Below, in pieces: positions 8,709-18,562 of a DNA stretch of 64,000 nt. Numbering within the stretch: position 1 is the stretch's first letter; each line of letters starts with the position of its first letter. A program made the translations under genes and the position numbers. The notes under the pieces were generated by a model. The model saw only the letters and a program-made list of their open reading frames with translations, was not told the DNA's origin and ran no database searches. This DNA comes from an uncultured Acetobacteroides sp. Lineage in GTDB: Bacteria; Bacteroidota; Bacteroidia; Bacteroidales; ZOR0009. The DNA is taken from NCBI RefSeq assembly GCF_963678165.1, contig NZ_OY782755.1, positions 2,170,001 to 2,234,000 of the forward strand, written 5' to 3'.

Positions 8709-9065
8709 ATGCTGCTAAAGAACCGCTTTTATACAGTAGAAAGTACCAACACGGAAGGTAACGCCCACAAGTTTGTGGTGAAGATTGATCCACAGCATCC
8801 GATTTTCGATGGGCACTTTCCTCAGCAGCCTGTTGTTCCTGGCGTTTGTACAATACAGATGCTAAAGGAATGTTTTAGCGATTTGCTAGGTAAGAGCATA
8901 AGGTATACCTCTATTCCTTCGTGCAAGTTCATATCGTCGATTATTCCTTCGGATGATGCGGTTGAGTTGAGCATTGTGGTGGGAAACGAAAACACCTTTC
9001 AAGCGGTAGTTTCTTTTAACGGAGCGGTAATGCTTAAAATGAAGGCTAATTATACAGAGCAATGA
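8709..9065 (+). CDS. ApeI-like 3-hydroxyacyl-ACP dehydratase
   Basis: A 118-residue hotdog protein. The segment HPIFDGHFPQQPVVPGVCTI matches the FabA/FabZ-type active-site region, with the His of GHFP, in its ApeI-like form. It probably dehydrates 3-hydroxyacyl-ACP intermediates; together with the dehydratase at 2595 it gives the operon two dehydratases, as in known aryl polyene clusters. Its stop overlaps the start of the glycosyltransferase gene (ATGA). Confidence 0.88.
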   Translation: MLLKNRFYTVESTNTEGNAHKFVVKIDPQHPIFDGHFPQQPVVPGVCTIQMLKECFSDLLGKSIRYTSIPSCKFISSIIPSDDAVELSIVVGNENTFQAVVSFNGAVMLKMKANYTEQ

Positions 9066-10231
9066 TTGATTGTATAGATAGGCTGAAAGCCCTTGGCGTT
9101 GTAGTGGTAATCCCTACCTATAATAATCATGCTACACTGTTAGACGTAATAGATGGCGTGTCCTGCTACTCCAACGATATCATAGTAGTAAACGATGGTT
9201 CTACGGATGGTACTGCCGATATTCTTGCCGCCAAACAGGGCATTACCCTAATATCGTATACCGAGAATAGGGGGAAGGGGCATGCGCTTAAGATTGGCCT
9301 TCGGAAAGCCGCTGAGTTAGGTTACCGTTATGCAATCACCATAGATTCTGACGGCCAGCACTATTCTGATGATATTCCTTCATTTATCGATCAAATAGAG
9401 AAAACTCCAGATGCTCTTATTGTAGGTGCTCGTAACCTAACGGCTGATAATATGCCGGGGAAAAACACCTTTGCGAATAAGTTCTCAAACTTTTGGTTTA
9501 AGGTTGAAACGGGTATTACCCTTCAGGATACTCAATCGGGCTATAGGCTTTATCCTTTGAAGAAAATTGCAACTATGTGGTTCTTTACTCCTCGTTATGA
9601 ATTTGAACTGGAGGTTATTGTACGTTCTGCTTGGAAGAGAATTCCTGTGATAAACATTCCGGTTAAGGTGTTTTACCCAAGTGAGGAGGAACGAGTTTCC
9701 CATTTCCGTCCTCTGCGAGATTTTACCCGCATAAGCATCTTAAATACTTTTTTGGTTACAATTGCCCTGCTTTACTACTATCCGATAAGCTTCTTTAGGG
9801 CATTAACCAAGGAAAACATAAAGCGATTCATTCGCGACCATATAACGCACTCGAAGGAGTCGAACCTTAAGATTACGTTTTCCGTAGGGCTCGGTATTTT
9901 CTTTGGTATAGTTCCCTTGTGGGGGTGGCAAATGATATCGGCAGGGGTAACGGCACACCTGCTAAGGCTAAACAAGGTCATTGCCGTTGCCGTATCGAAT
10001 ATCAGCATTCCACCGATGATCCCGTTTATTCTTTATGGTAGCATGGCAATGGGAGGTATGGCTCTAAACAAGCCTACGTTACTTCCTTTATCATCAATCA
10101 ATATAGAATCTATTTCTGGTTGCATGTTTCAGTATGTAGTAGGAAGTATCTTGCTTGCTGTTGTTGCCAGCGTAATCTTTAGCAGCATAACCTTTGTAAT
10201 GCTCAATTTTTTTAGACGTAACCCACTCTAG
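9062..10231 (+). CDS. GT2 glycosyltransferase with C-terminal DUF2062 membrane domain
   Basis: A 389-residue two-domain protein. Residues ~10-225 are a GT-A family 2 glycosyltransferase of the dolichol-phosphate-mannose synthase type, with VVIPTYNN, VNDGSTDGT, a metal-binding DSDGQH and a DTQSGYRL block. Residues ~250-385 are a DUF2062 membrane domain with several hydrophobic segments and the GIFFGIVPLWGWQ motif. The protein likely adds a sugar to a lipid carrier at the inner membrane. This fusion is typical for aryl polyene clusters. The start overlaps the preceding stop. Confidence 0.9.
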   Translation: MIDCIDRLKALGVVVVIPTYNNHATLLDVIDGVSCYSNDIIVVNDGSTDGTADILAAKQGITLISYTENRGKGHALKIGLRKAAELGYRYAITIDSDGQHYSDDIPSFIDQIEKTPDALIVGARNLTADNMPGKNTFANKFSNFWFKVETGITLQDTQSGYRLYPLKKIATMWFFTPRYEFELEVIVRSAWKRIPVINIPVKVFYPSEEERVSHFRPLRDFTRISILNTFLVTIALLYYYPISFFRALTKENIKRFIRDHITHSKESNLKITFSVGLGIFFGIVPLWGWQMISAGVTAHLLRLNKVIAVAVSNISIPPMIPFILYGSMAMGGMALNKPTLLPLSSINIESISGCMFQYVVGSILLAVVASVIFSSITFVMLNFFRRNPL

Positions 10232-10233
10232 CA

Positions 10234-13200
10234 ATGGATACCTTTTTCATTAGGATATATAATTTCTTTTATAATCGTAAGCCACTTCTTTACTCCTTAA
10301 TGACTGGGAGTATTCTTGTTTTGTCGTTTTTTGCCGTTAAGGTGAATTTCGATGAAGATGTTACAAGTTTTTTCCCCGATGGAAAGGATAACCAGAAGAC
10401 TGCTTTGGTTTTTAAAAACCTAAAGGTTAAGGATAAAATCATCATTCTATTTTCGGCTGCTGATACAAGTAAGACCGTAGATCCCGATAGGTTCATAGAG
10501 GCAAGCGAGGCGTTTGTAGGGAAACTAAAGAAGTCGGCTGCTGCTCCCTTAATTAAGGATGTGGTTACTGAGGTTGATGCATCTGCAATGAATCAGGTAA
10601 CCGATTTTATTTACGCAAATTTACCTATTTACCTTACCGATAAAGATTATAGCAAGCTAGATTCGTTAACGACTCCCGAAGCTATAAAGCATAAAATGCA
10701 AACCAACTACGAGAATCTGATCTCGCCGATGGGAGTTGCACTTAAAGATATTGTGGTAAAGGATCCAATTGGACTGGGGAACTCTGCTTTATCAGGGCTG
10801 AAAGTTTTTGGGGAGGCTGCAAACTACACCATGTACGACGGCTATATCTTTTCGGAGGATATGTCGAAGATGCTGGTTCTGATTGATCCTGTAAACGGAA
10901 CAGGAAGTACCGGTAAGAACGAGGCGTTAATCTCTTCTATTGAAGAGCAGGCAAAGACGGTGATGCAGCAAATGCCAGAGGTAAGCGTGGAGCATTATGG
11001 GGGACCAAGTGTTGCGGTTTATAACGCCCGACAGATAAAGAGGGATACGATGATTACCCTAACCATTGCAATCCTGATTATTGTTGTGTTTATCTCGTTG
11101 GCATTCCGAAATTGGTGGGCGATGCTGCTTATATCTTTACCAGTACTATTTGGTGGCATATTTGCTCTTGCGCTTATCTACTTTATTAATGGTTCAATAT
11201 CTTCGATTGCAATAGGAGCAGGTGCTGCTGTATTCGGCATAGCCATGAGTTACTCCATCCACGTTCTTTCGCATCGAGAGCACACAAAGACAATACCGCA
11301 GGTTATTGAAGAGTTGGCCTATCCGCTAACTATAGGAAGCTTTACCACTATTGGTGCATTTTTAGGATTACTCTTTACCAACTCGAAACTTTTACGCGAC
11401 TTCGGTCTATTTGCTGCATTATCGTTGATTGGTACAACAATCTTCTGCCTGGTATTCTTACCTCACATGCTTTCGGAAAAGAAGCGCGAGAGGAAAAGCA
11501 AACTTCTGGAATGGATAGAACGAGCCAACAGCTACAGATACGATTCGAACAAGTGGTTGATAGGTTTTATTGTTATCCTTGTTGGAGTTTGCTTCTTTTG
11601 GTATAACGATGTTCGCTTTGATAGCGATATGATGCACCTTAACTACGAATCGGATGCGCTTAAAAAGACCGAGCAAAAGATTAACTCGATATACAACGGA
11701 ACAAGCAAGAAGGTGCTTTTTGTATCTGCTTGTAAAAGCAATGATAGTTTGCTTACCGCATATGCTAACATAAATAAGAAGTTAGCCTTACTTCAATTAG
11801 AGGGCAAAATAGAGAAGTCGTTATCAGCCCAACAGTATCTTGTCCCAGTTGAAGTTCAAAAGGAGAGAATCGAAAAGTGGAATAGGTTCTGGACAAAAGA
11901 ACGTCGTGATAGGGTTTGTGCACTTGTTGATGCGAATGCTGCTGCGCTTCAGTTTGCTCCAGGTTGCTTTATCGGCTTTAAGAATATACTCGATAAAGAT
12001 TATCATACGATTTCATTTTCTGCAAAAGAACTTGCGGCATCACCCTTATTCAAGGATTGGGCTTCATCTGCCGACTCGTTATCTATGCTTATTACTCAGG
12101 TTACTGTAAAGAATAAGTATAAGGATGATGTTTATCGGCAACTGAAATCGGAAAAGGACTTGGTGATTGTTGATCGTTCGTACTTCGCGCAAAAGATGGC
12201 CGCTTCGATTAATAGCGACTTTAACCTGATTCTTGTTATCTGCTCCGTCTTAGTTTTCTTAGCGTTGCTGCTTTCTTATGGTCGTCTTGAGTTAGCCATA
12301 ATGTCATTCATTCCAATGGCAATTAGCTGGATCATTATTCTTGGACTAATGGCGATTTTGGGAATAGAGTTCAATATCGTAAATATCATACTATCTACTT
12401 TCGTTTTCGGTATTGGCGATGACTTTAGCATCTTTATAATGGATGGTTTGCTTAACGAGTATAAAACGGGAAAGAAGATGCTTTCCTCCCATAAGACAGC
12501 CATTTTCTTTTCTGCCTTTACCACGGTTGTAGGAATGGGGGCATTGGTTTTTGCGGGCCATCCTGCATTGCAATCAATCTCCATGATATCTCTTTTGGGC
12601 ATGGTTGCTGTAGTACTTATCTCGTACACCGTTCAACCCATTATCTTTCGCATCTTCATTACATTGCAGGTTAAACGAGGAGGACTCCCATATACCATTC
12701 TTGGAATCGCCAGATCGTTATTTGCTTATGTCTTTTTTCTTTTTGGATGCTTGATGCTTCAGTTGCAAATGATGATTTCGTGGATTATTCCGGCAAGTAC
12801 AAAGCGAAAGAAGTACTGGTTTCATGTATCCGTAAGCTTGGCAACTCGTGCTGTTGTAAATGTTATGTTTATGGTGCGAAAGGTGCGAATTAACAAGCAT
12901 GGTGAAGATTTTAAGACGCCAGCAGTTATAGTTGCCAACCATCAATCGTTTATTGATATTCTTGTGCTTTTAGGGCTTAACCCTAAAACCGTAATGGTAA
13001 CCAATGGTTGGGTATGGAATTCTCCATTCTTTGGAAGGATTGTTCGCTATGCTGATTTCTACCATACCGCTAATGGATACGAAGCGTTGGCTGATTCGCT
13101 TAAGGAGAAGATTGCTGATGGCTATTCGGTAGTTGTTTTTCCAGAGGGAACGCGTTCGGTAGATGGTTCCATTAAACGTTTTCATAAGGGGGCATTTTAT

Positions 13201-14085
13201 CTAGCCGAGACGCTGAAGTTGGATTTGCTTCCCATTGTGCTTTATGGGAACGGCATGGTTATTTCGAAGAAGCAGCCTTTCTTTATTAAGAAGGGAACCA
13301 TTGTTACCGATATTATGGAGAGAATCCCCTGTGGTGATAGCCAATTCGGTAGCGGATATAAGGAAAACGCAAAAGGCATAGGCAAATTGGTGAGAGCCGA
13401 ATATAGTAGGCTTTGCGATGAGTTTGGTAAAGCAGATAACCCTTACTTTTTTGAAGCGCTCACGAATAGTTACACATTCAAGGGCCCTGTTCTTGAGTGG
13501 TACATGAAGGTTAAGGTAAGGATGGAGAAGCGTTACCGTGTATTCGATGGCTTAATTCCTAACGATGCAACCATAACAGATATTGGCTGTGGATACGGTC
13601 CTCTCTGCTTTATGCTTTCTATGTACTCGCCTAAGCGAACAATACTCGGAATCGATTACGATGAAGAGAAGATTGCTGTTGCTAACCACAACTTTCTTAA
13701 AACTGATAAACTTACGTTTGTTTGCTCAAATGCCATTGAATATGAACTTCCTCAATCGGATATTTTTATTTTGAATGATGTCCTGCACTATATGGGGATG
13801 GATGCTCAAGAAGCGCTTATCAAAAAATGCATATCGCTGCTTAATCCTGGAGGAAAGATTATAATTAGAGATGGTGATGCCTCTAAGCAGGAGAAGCATA
13901 AGGTTACAAAACTTACGGAGACGCTGTCGACGGAGGTGTTTAAGTTTAATAAAACAGAGGGAGCGCTTTGCTTTACCTCTTCCGAGCAGATTGAGATCAT
14001 TACTAAATCAAGCGGATTAGAGATTACTTTAATGGATAATGATGTTCACACATCGAATACCATATACATCCTGCAAAAAATATGA
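10234..14085 (+). CDS. MMPL-family exporter fused to PlsC acyltransferase and methyltransferase
   Basis: A 1283-residue three-part protein. Residues ~1-830 form an RND/MMPL transporter with two halves, each with one TM helix, a large periplasmic loop and a block of five TM helices (about 270-420 and 670-830). Residues ~880-1095 are a PlsC-type acyltransferase with NHQSFID (HxxxxD at ~902) and FPEGTR (~969). Residues ~1100-1283 are a SAM methyltransferase with DIGCGYGPLC (~1114). MMPL proteins export lipids; the fused domains could acylate or methylate the same lipid in the cytosol before export. The frame is open throughout, so the fusion is real unless assembled wrongly. Confidence 0.9.
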   Translation: MDTFFIRIYNFFYNRKPLLYSLMTGSILVLSFFAVKVNFDEDVTSFFPDGKDNQKTALVFKNLKVKDKIIILFSAADTSKTVDPDRFIEASEAFVGKLKKSAAAPLIKDVVTEVDASAMNQVTDFIYANLPIYLTDKDYSKLDSLTTPEAIKHKMQTNYENLISPMGVALKDIVVKDPIGLGNSALSGLKVFGEAANYTMYDGYIFSEDMSKMLVLIDPVNGTGSTGKNEALISSIEEQAKTVMQQMPEVSVEHYGGPSVAVYNARQIKRDTMITLTIAILIIVVFISLAFRNWWAMLLISLPVLFGGIFALALIYFINGSISSIAIGAGAAVFGIAMSYSIHVLSHREHTKTIPQVIEELAYPLTIGSFTTIGAFLGLLFTNSKLLRDFGLFAALSLIGTTIFCLVFLPHMLSEKKRERKSKLLEWIERANSYRYDSNKWLIGFIVILVGVCFFWYNDVRFDSDMMHLNYESDALKKTEQKINSIYNGTSKKVLFVSACKSNDSLLTAYANINKKLALLQLEGKIEKSLSAQQYLVPVEVQKERIEKWNRFWTKERRDRVCALVDANAAALQFAPGCFIGFKNILDKDYHTISFSAKELAASPLFKDWASSADSLSMLITQVTVKNKYKDDVYRQLKSEKDLVIVDRSYFAQKMAASINSDFNLILVICSVLVFLALLLSYGRLELAIMSFIPMAISWIIILGLMAILGIEFNIVNIILSTFVFGIGDDFSIFIMDGLLNEYKTGKKMLSSHKTAIFFSAFTTVVGMGALVFAGHPALQSISMISLLGMVAVVLISYTVQPIIFRIFITLQVKRGGLPYTILGIARSLFAYVFFLFGCLMLQLQMMISWIIPASTKRKKYWFHVSVSLATRAVVNVMFMVRKVRINKHGEDFKTPAVIVANHQSFIDILVLLGLNPKTVMVTNGWVWNSPFFGRIVRYADFYHTANGYEALADSLKEKIADGYSVVVFPEGTRSVDGSIKRFHKGAFYLAETLKLDLLPIVLYGNGMVISKKQPFFIKKGTIVTDIMERIPCGDSQFGSGYKENAKGIGKLVRAEYSRLCDEFGKADNPYFFEALTNSYTFKGPVLEWYMKVKVRMEKRYRVFDGLIPNDATITDIGCGYGPLCFMLSMYSPKRTILGIDYDEEKIAVANHNFLKTDKLTFVCSNAIEYELPQSDIFILNDVLHYMGMDAQEALIKKCISLLNPGGKIIIRDGDASKQEKHKVTKLTETLSTEVFKFNKTEGALCFTSSEQIEIITKSSGLEITLMDNDVHTSNTIYILQKI

Positions 14086-15575
14086 GTAAGTACGACGTTG
14101 TAATTGTAGGTAGCGGGCTAGGGGGATTGGTGTGTGCTAACATGCTATCTAAGGAAGGGTATTCTGTTTGTGTCTTAGAGAAGAATTCGATTATTGGTGG
14201 CTGTCTTCAATCTTTTAAAAGGAATGGTCATCTTCTTGATACCGGATTTCACTATATCGGGAGCTTAGATTCTGGTCAGATTCTCCATCAGTATTTTAAG
14301 TATTTCGGAATCCTAGATAAGATAAAGCTTCGTCGGTTAGATGATGACGCTTTTGATGTTATCAACTACGAAGGGAACGAGTATAAGTATGCAATGGGCT
14401 ACGATCGGTTTGTGGATACCCTTGCCGAGAAGTTTCCTTCCGAAAGAGCAGGCTTAACGGAGTACGCCAGTAGGATAAAGAATATTTGTGGTCTTATTGG
14501 GGTGGAGAACCTGCGCAAGGGGCTTATAACAGGTGGTGGAATGGAGTACTTCTCGCAGTCTGCCTCGCATATGATTGAGGAGACGGTAAAAGACGAGAAG
14601 CTACGCAATATTCTTGCCGGGAATGTGACACTTTACGGTGGCGAACGCGATCATTCCATGCTTTACCACCATGCCATGATTAACGGATCGAATATAGAAG
14701 GCGCCTATCGCATTGTAGATGGAACCCAAAGCGTTGCCGATGCTTTTGTTGATGTTATTCGTTCGAACGGAGGGAATGTATTTACAAAGAGTGAGGTTAC
14801 TCGCTTTGTGGTGGAGAATGATAGGGTTTCGGCAGTAGAGGTAGCTGGCGGCGAACGCATAGAGGCCAAGTACTTTATCTCGAATCTGCATCCTGCAATC
14901 ACCCTAGGCATGGTTGAAAAGACAAAGGCCATCAAGAAAGCCTACCTAACGCGAATGAATTCGATGCCCAACACCTACGGTTTGTTTACCGTTCACCTGA
15001 TAATGAAGAAGAATTCGTTCCCCTACATCAACCGTAACTACTACCTACATGAGGGCTCTGACGCATGGTATGCCACGGCCCATCCCGAGGATAAACGCGT
15101 AAAGTTTGCCTTGGTTTGCAACCAGGCAAACAGCACCAACGAGCGGTATGCCGATGTGGTTACCATCCTTTGTCCGATGTTCTTCGACGAGGTGGCGCAG
15201 TGGAGTGGCACAACGGTTGAGCGGAGAGGCGATTTGTATAAAGAGTTTAAGCAAGCTAAGGCAGAAGAGGTGCTAAACTTTGCTGCTCGATACATTCCTA
15301 ATCTCCGTGAAAACGTAGAGAAGATATACACCGCCACACCGCTTACCTACAGAGACTATACGGCAACGCCCGAAGGATCTGCTTACGGGATTGCAAAGAG
15401 CTACAAGAATCCGCTGATTTCGCTTATACCCACAAAGACTAAGATTGACAATCTTTTGCTAACGGGGCAAAACCTAAACGTGCATGGTGCATTGGGCGTT
15501 ACGCTAACGGCAACGCTAACCTGCTCGGAGCTGCTCGGCAAGGAATATTTAGCAAAAAAGATAGGGGCTGTTTAA
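14082..15575 (+). CDS. FAD-dependent phytoene-desaturase-like oxidoreductase
   Basis: A 497-residue flavoprotein with the dinucleotide-binding GSGLGGL motif at the N-terminus, an E-K-N second strand end, and a C-terminal GQNLNVHGALGVTLTA block as in carotene desaturase/isomerase (CrtI/CrtISO-like) enzymes. It may oxidise, desaturate or isomerise the polyene chain; the exact reaction is not known from sequence. ATGA overlap with the exporter gene shows tight coupling. Confidence 0.87.
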   Translation: MSKYDVVIVGSGLGGLVCANMLSKEGYSVCVLEKNSIIGGCLQSFKRNGHLLDTGFHYIGSLDSGQILHQYFKYFGILDKIKLRRLDDDAFDVINYEGNEYKYAMGYDRFVDTLAEKFPSERAGLTEYASRIKNICGLIGVENLRKGLITGGGMEYFSQSASHMIEETVKDEKLRNILAGNVTLYGGERDHSMLYHHAMINGSNIEGAYRIVDGTQSVADAFVDVIRSNGGNVFTKSEVTRFVVENDRVSAVEVAGGERIEAKYFISNLHPAITLGMVEKTKAIKKAYLTRMNSMPNTYGLFTVHLIMKKNSFPYINRNYYLHEGSDAWYATAHPEDKRVKFALVCNQANSTNERYADVVTILCPMFFDEVAQWSGTTVERRGDLYKEFKQAKAEEVLNFAARYIPNLRENVEKIYTATPLTYRDYTATPEGSAYGIAKSYKNPLISLIPTKTKIDNLLLTGQNLNVHGALGVTLTATLTCSELLGKEYLAKKIGAV

Positions 15576-15577
15576 AT

Positions 15578-17236
15578 ATGAAGAAGGTATTAAAGTTTTT
15601 GTTTATCGGATTGCTTGCAATTCTTCTCTTACTGGCTGGATCTATTACGGTACTTTACCTAAGTGCCGACATGGGGACTCCTAGCGTATCGGTAAACCTA
15701 AAGAATTATCAGGTTTCGGACTCCAACGGCTTTAGAAGCTGCAATGGCAGCTACCTAAGGCATAGCGAAAGCGGCCTTTGGGAGGCATACATCCACGGAG
15801 ACTCGTTGAGCCGAGGCGTTGCCATGGGATGTTTGTCGAAGGATCTGTTGGCCTACCAGGAGAAGGTATTTGTCGATCAGATAAAGGAGATCGTTCCCTC
15901 CGAGAGCTACCTGAAGTTTCTCCGTTTCTTTACCATTATCTTCAATAGAAACCTAGGCGAGTACATTCCCGATGAATACCGAACCGAGATATACGGAATC
16001 TCGCTCTCGTGCACCAATGCCTACAACTTTATTGGAACTCCCTACGAGCGGCAGCTCAACTACCATGCCGCACACGATATTGGTCACACCATGCAGGAGT
16101 ATATGCTGGTGGGATGCAGCTCTTTTGCTGTATGGAACAAGAAAAGCGAGGATGCTTCGCTACTAGTTGGTCGCAACTTCGACTTTTACGTTGGTGATAG
16201 CTTTGCCAAGAACAAGCTAGTTTCGTTCGTAAATCCCGAAAGGGGCTATAAGTTTGCCTCTGTTGGTTGGGCTGGGATGATTGGTGTTCTCTCGGGAATG
16301 AATGAGGCTGGGCTTACGGTAACCATTAATGCTGCCAAGGGCGATATCCCTACTTCGGCGGCAATGCCAATCTCGATTCTGGCCAGAGAAATACTTCAGT
16401 ATGCCTCTACCATAAAGGAGGCGTACGCAATAGCACAGAAGCGCCACACCTTTGTTTCCGAGTCGCTTCTTATTGGTTCGGCCAAGGATGGTAAGGCTGC
16501 CATTATCGAGAAAACGCCATCGCAGATAGGGTTATTCGAAAGCAAGAGCGATCGTATAATATGCACCAACCACTATCAATCGGAGACGTTTAGGAACAAC
16601 CCTAAGAACATCGAGAATATAGCAAACTCCGATAGCCCATACCGATATAGGCGTATGGAAAGGCTTTTGGCGGGAAGCCAACCGCTAAACCCAACCTCGG
16701 TGGCTAAAATCCTTAGAGATAGGTTAGGCGTGAACGGAGAGGATATCGGATTGACCAACGAGAAGTCGCTGAACCAGTCCATCTGCCACCATTCCGTTAT
16801 CTTTAAACCTAAGGAGGGGCTGATGTGGGTTTCAACAACCCCTTGGCAATCGGGAAAGCTGGTGTGCTATAACCTAAAGAAGATATTCGCTAGCCCCGAT
16901 TTCAGCAGGGAACTAGCCGACGAGAAGCGGAGTATCGCTGCCGACTCGGCCTTTATCCGAAACGACTATGCGAGAGTTGTTGGGTTTAGGGCATTGGCTA
17001 AGCAAATCAAAAAATCGATAAGTACCGACAGCCCGTTAAGTGCCGATTCGCTGAAAAAGCTAGTGGAGGTTAACCCGAATATGTACCACACCTACGAGCT
17101 GCTTGGAAACTACTACGCCCATTTCGACAATCCCGCAAAGGCTGCCTACTACTGGAGAACGGCTCTTAAAAAAGAGATTCCCCGGGTAAACGAGCGCAAG
17201 GCAATTGAGAAAAAGATTAAAGAACTTGGCAAATGA
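15578..17236 (+). CDS. C45-family autoproteolytic acyltransferase/hydrolase, membrane anchored
   Basis: A 552-residue protein with an N-terminal TM anchor (residues ~5-28) and a long periplasmic part. The block MLVGCSSFAVW with Cys180 and the nearby VGRNFDFYVG fit the Ntn-hydrolase fold of acyl-CoA:6-aminopenicillanate acyltransferase relatives (peptidase C45), in which cleavage before the Cys frees the nucleophile. Residues ~480-552 look like a TPR-like helical tail. It could transfer or hydrolyse an amide-linked acyl group on the exported lipid. The gene sits two bases after the oxidoreductase and overlaps the next by four. Confidence 0.78.
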   Translation: MKKVLKFLFIGLLAILLLLAGSITVLYLSADMGTPSVSVNLKNYQVSDSNGFRSCNGSYLRHSESGLWEAYIHGDSLSRGVAMGCLSKDLLAYQEKVFVDQIKEIVPSESYLKFLRFFTIIFNRNLGEYIPDEYRTEIYGISLSCTNAYNFIGTPYERQLNYHAAHDIGHTMQEYMLVGCSSFAVWNKKSEDASLLVGRNFDFYVGDSFAKNKLVSFVNPERGYKFASVGWAGMIGVLSGMNEAGLTVTINAAKGDIPTSAAMPISILAREILQYASTIKEAYAIAQKRHTFVSESLLIGSAKDGKAAIIEKTPSQIGLFESKSDRIICTNHYQSETFRNNPKNIENIANSDSPYRYRRMERLLAGSQPLNPTSVAKILRDRLGVNGEDIGLTNEKSLNQSICHHSVIFKPKEGLMWVSTTPWQSGKLVCYNLKKIFASPDFSRELADEKRSIAADSAFIRNDYARVVGFRALAKQIKKSISTDSPLSADSLKKLVEVNPNMYHTYELLGNYYAHFDNPAKAAYYWRTALKKEIPRVNERKAIEKKIKELGK

Positions 17237-18543
17237 GAAAGGATCAGAACATTCAATTCTTGTCTCCATCGGAGATAAAGGCCTACCAGGAGGCTTGCCT
17301 TAAGGAGGAGTTGGCCTACCTTGAGTCCAATTCAAAGTTTTACTCGCGCATGTTTCGCGCGCATAATATAGACATCAGCAAGATAGAGCGCATAGAGGAT
17401 TTGGCGCATCTGCCAGTGACCACCAAGCGCGACCTACAGCTCCACAACGACGACTTTATCTGCGTGGATAGGAGCGAGATCATCGACTACGTTACCACAT
17501 CGGGAACGCTTGGCGATCCGGTTACCTTTGCCCTTACCGATGCCGACTTAGACCGGCTGGCCTACAACGAAGCCCTTTCGTTTACCACCGCTGGCTGTTC
17601 CAAGAATGATATCATTCAGCTGATGACCACCATCGACCGCAGGTTTATGGCCGGGCTTGCCTACTTTTTGGGTGCTCGCGAGCTCGGATGCGGTATTATC
17701 CGCGTCGGAAACGGTATTCCCGAGCTGCAGTGGGATACCATTCAGCGCAATAAGCCTAACTGCTGCATGGTAGTGCCATCTTTCCTTCTTAAATTGATTG
17801 ATTACGCAGAGGCTAATGGAATCGACTATCTGAATAGTCCATTAAAGAAGGCCATTTGCATTGGCGAATCGCTTCGTAGTAACGACTTCACGCTGAATAC
17901 GCTTGGGCGAAGGATCAGCGAGCGTTGGCCCACGCTGGAGCTTATATCCACCTACGCATCTACCGAAATGCAGTCGTCGTTTACCGAATGCGGGTGCTGC
18001 AATGGAGGACACCATCAACCCGAGCTGATAATCGTTGAGTTCCTCGACGATAATAACCGTCCGGTTAAGGATGGCGAGGCGGGCGAGGTTACCATTACCA
18101 CGCTTGGGGTTAAGGGAATGCCGCTGCTGAGGTTTAAGACCGGCGATATTTGCTATCATACCACCGCGAAATGCGGTTGTGGCCGTCAGACGATGCGTTT
18201 AAGCCCCGTGTTAGGACGAAAGGGGCAGATGATTAAGTATAAGGGCACGACGCTTTACCCATCGGCTTTGTACGATGTGCTTGACAACATCGCCGATGTA
18301 AAGAACTACATCGTTGAGGTTTATACCAACACGCTGGGAACCGATGCCATTCTGGTAAAGGTGGGTAGCGAGAACCATTCGGACGAGCTGGTTAAGCATA
18401 TTAAGGATTCGTTTCGGTCGAAGGTGCGCGTGGCGCCGGATATCGTATTCGAGCCCGTGGAGAGCATCGCTAAAAAACAGCTTCCGAAGATGAGCAGGAA
18501 AGCAATAAAATTTGTAGATTTCCGGGATAAAACAGAAAGTTAA
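17233..18543 (+). CDS. PaaK/F390-synthetase-like adenylate-forming ligase
   Basis: A 436-residue member of the phenylacetate-CoA ligase group of ANL enzymes. The P-loop-like TTSGTLGDP is near residue 88, the YASTEMQ block near 242, and FKTGD near 300. Two Cys-rich patches (CGCC near 253 and CGCG near 314) look like the zinc site of PaaK/CoF390 synthetase-type proteins. It should activate a carboxylate, probably aromatic, as an acyl-AMP and hand it to CoA, an ACP or another acceptor. In aryl polyene systems a ligase loads the aryl starter; which step applies here is not certain. Confidence 0.85.
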   Translation: MRKDQNIQFLSPSEIKAYQEACLKEELAYLESNSKFYSRMFRAHNIDISKIERIEDLAHLPVTTKRDLQLHNDDFICVDRSEIIDYVTTSGTLGDPVTFALTDADLDRLAYNEALSFTTAGCSKNDIIQLMTTIDRRFMAGLAYFLGARELGCGIIRVGNGIPELQWDTIQRNKPNCCMVVPSFLLKLIDYAEANGIDYLNSPLKKAICIGESLRSNDFTLNTLGRRISERWPTLELISTYASTEMQSSFTECGCCNGGHHQPELIIVEFLDDNNRPVKDGEAGEVTITTLGVKGMPLLRFKTGDICYHTTAKCGCGRQTMRLSPVLGRKGQMIKYKGTTLYPSALYDVLDNIADVKNYIVEVYTNTLGTDAILVKVGSENHSDELVKHIKDSFRSKVRVAPDIVFEPVESIAKKQLPKMSRKAIKFVDFRDKTES

Positions 18544-18562
18544 CATTTAAACTGAAGCAATT

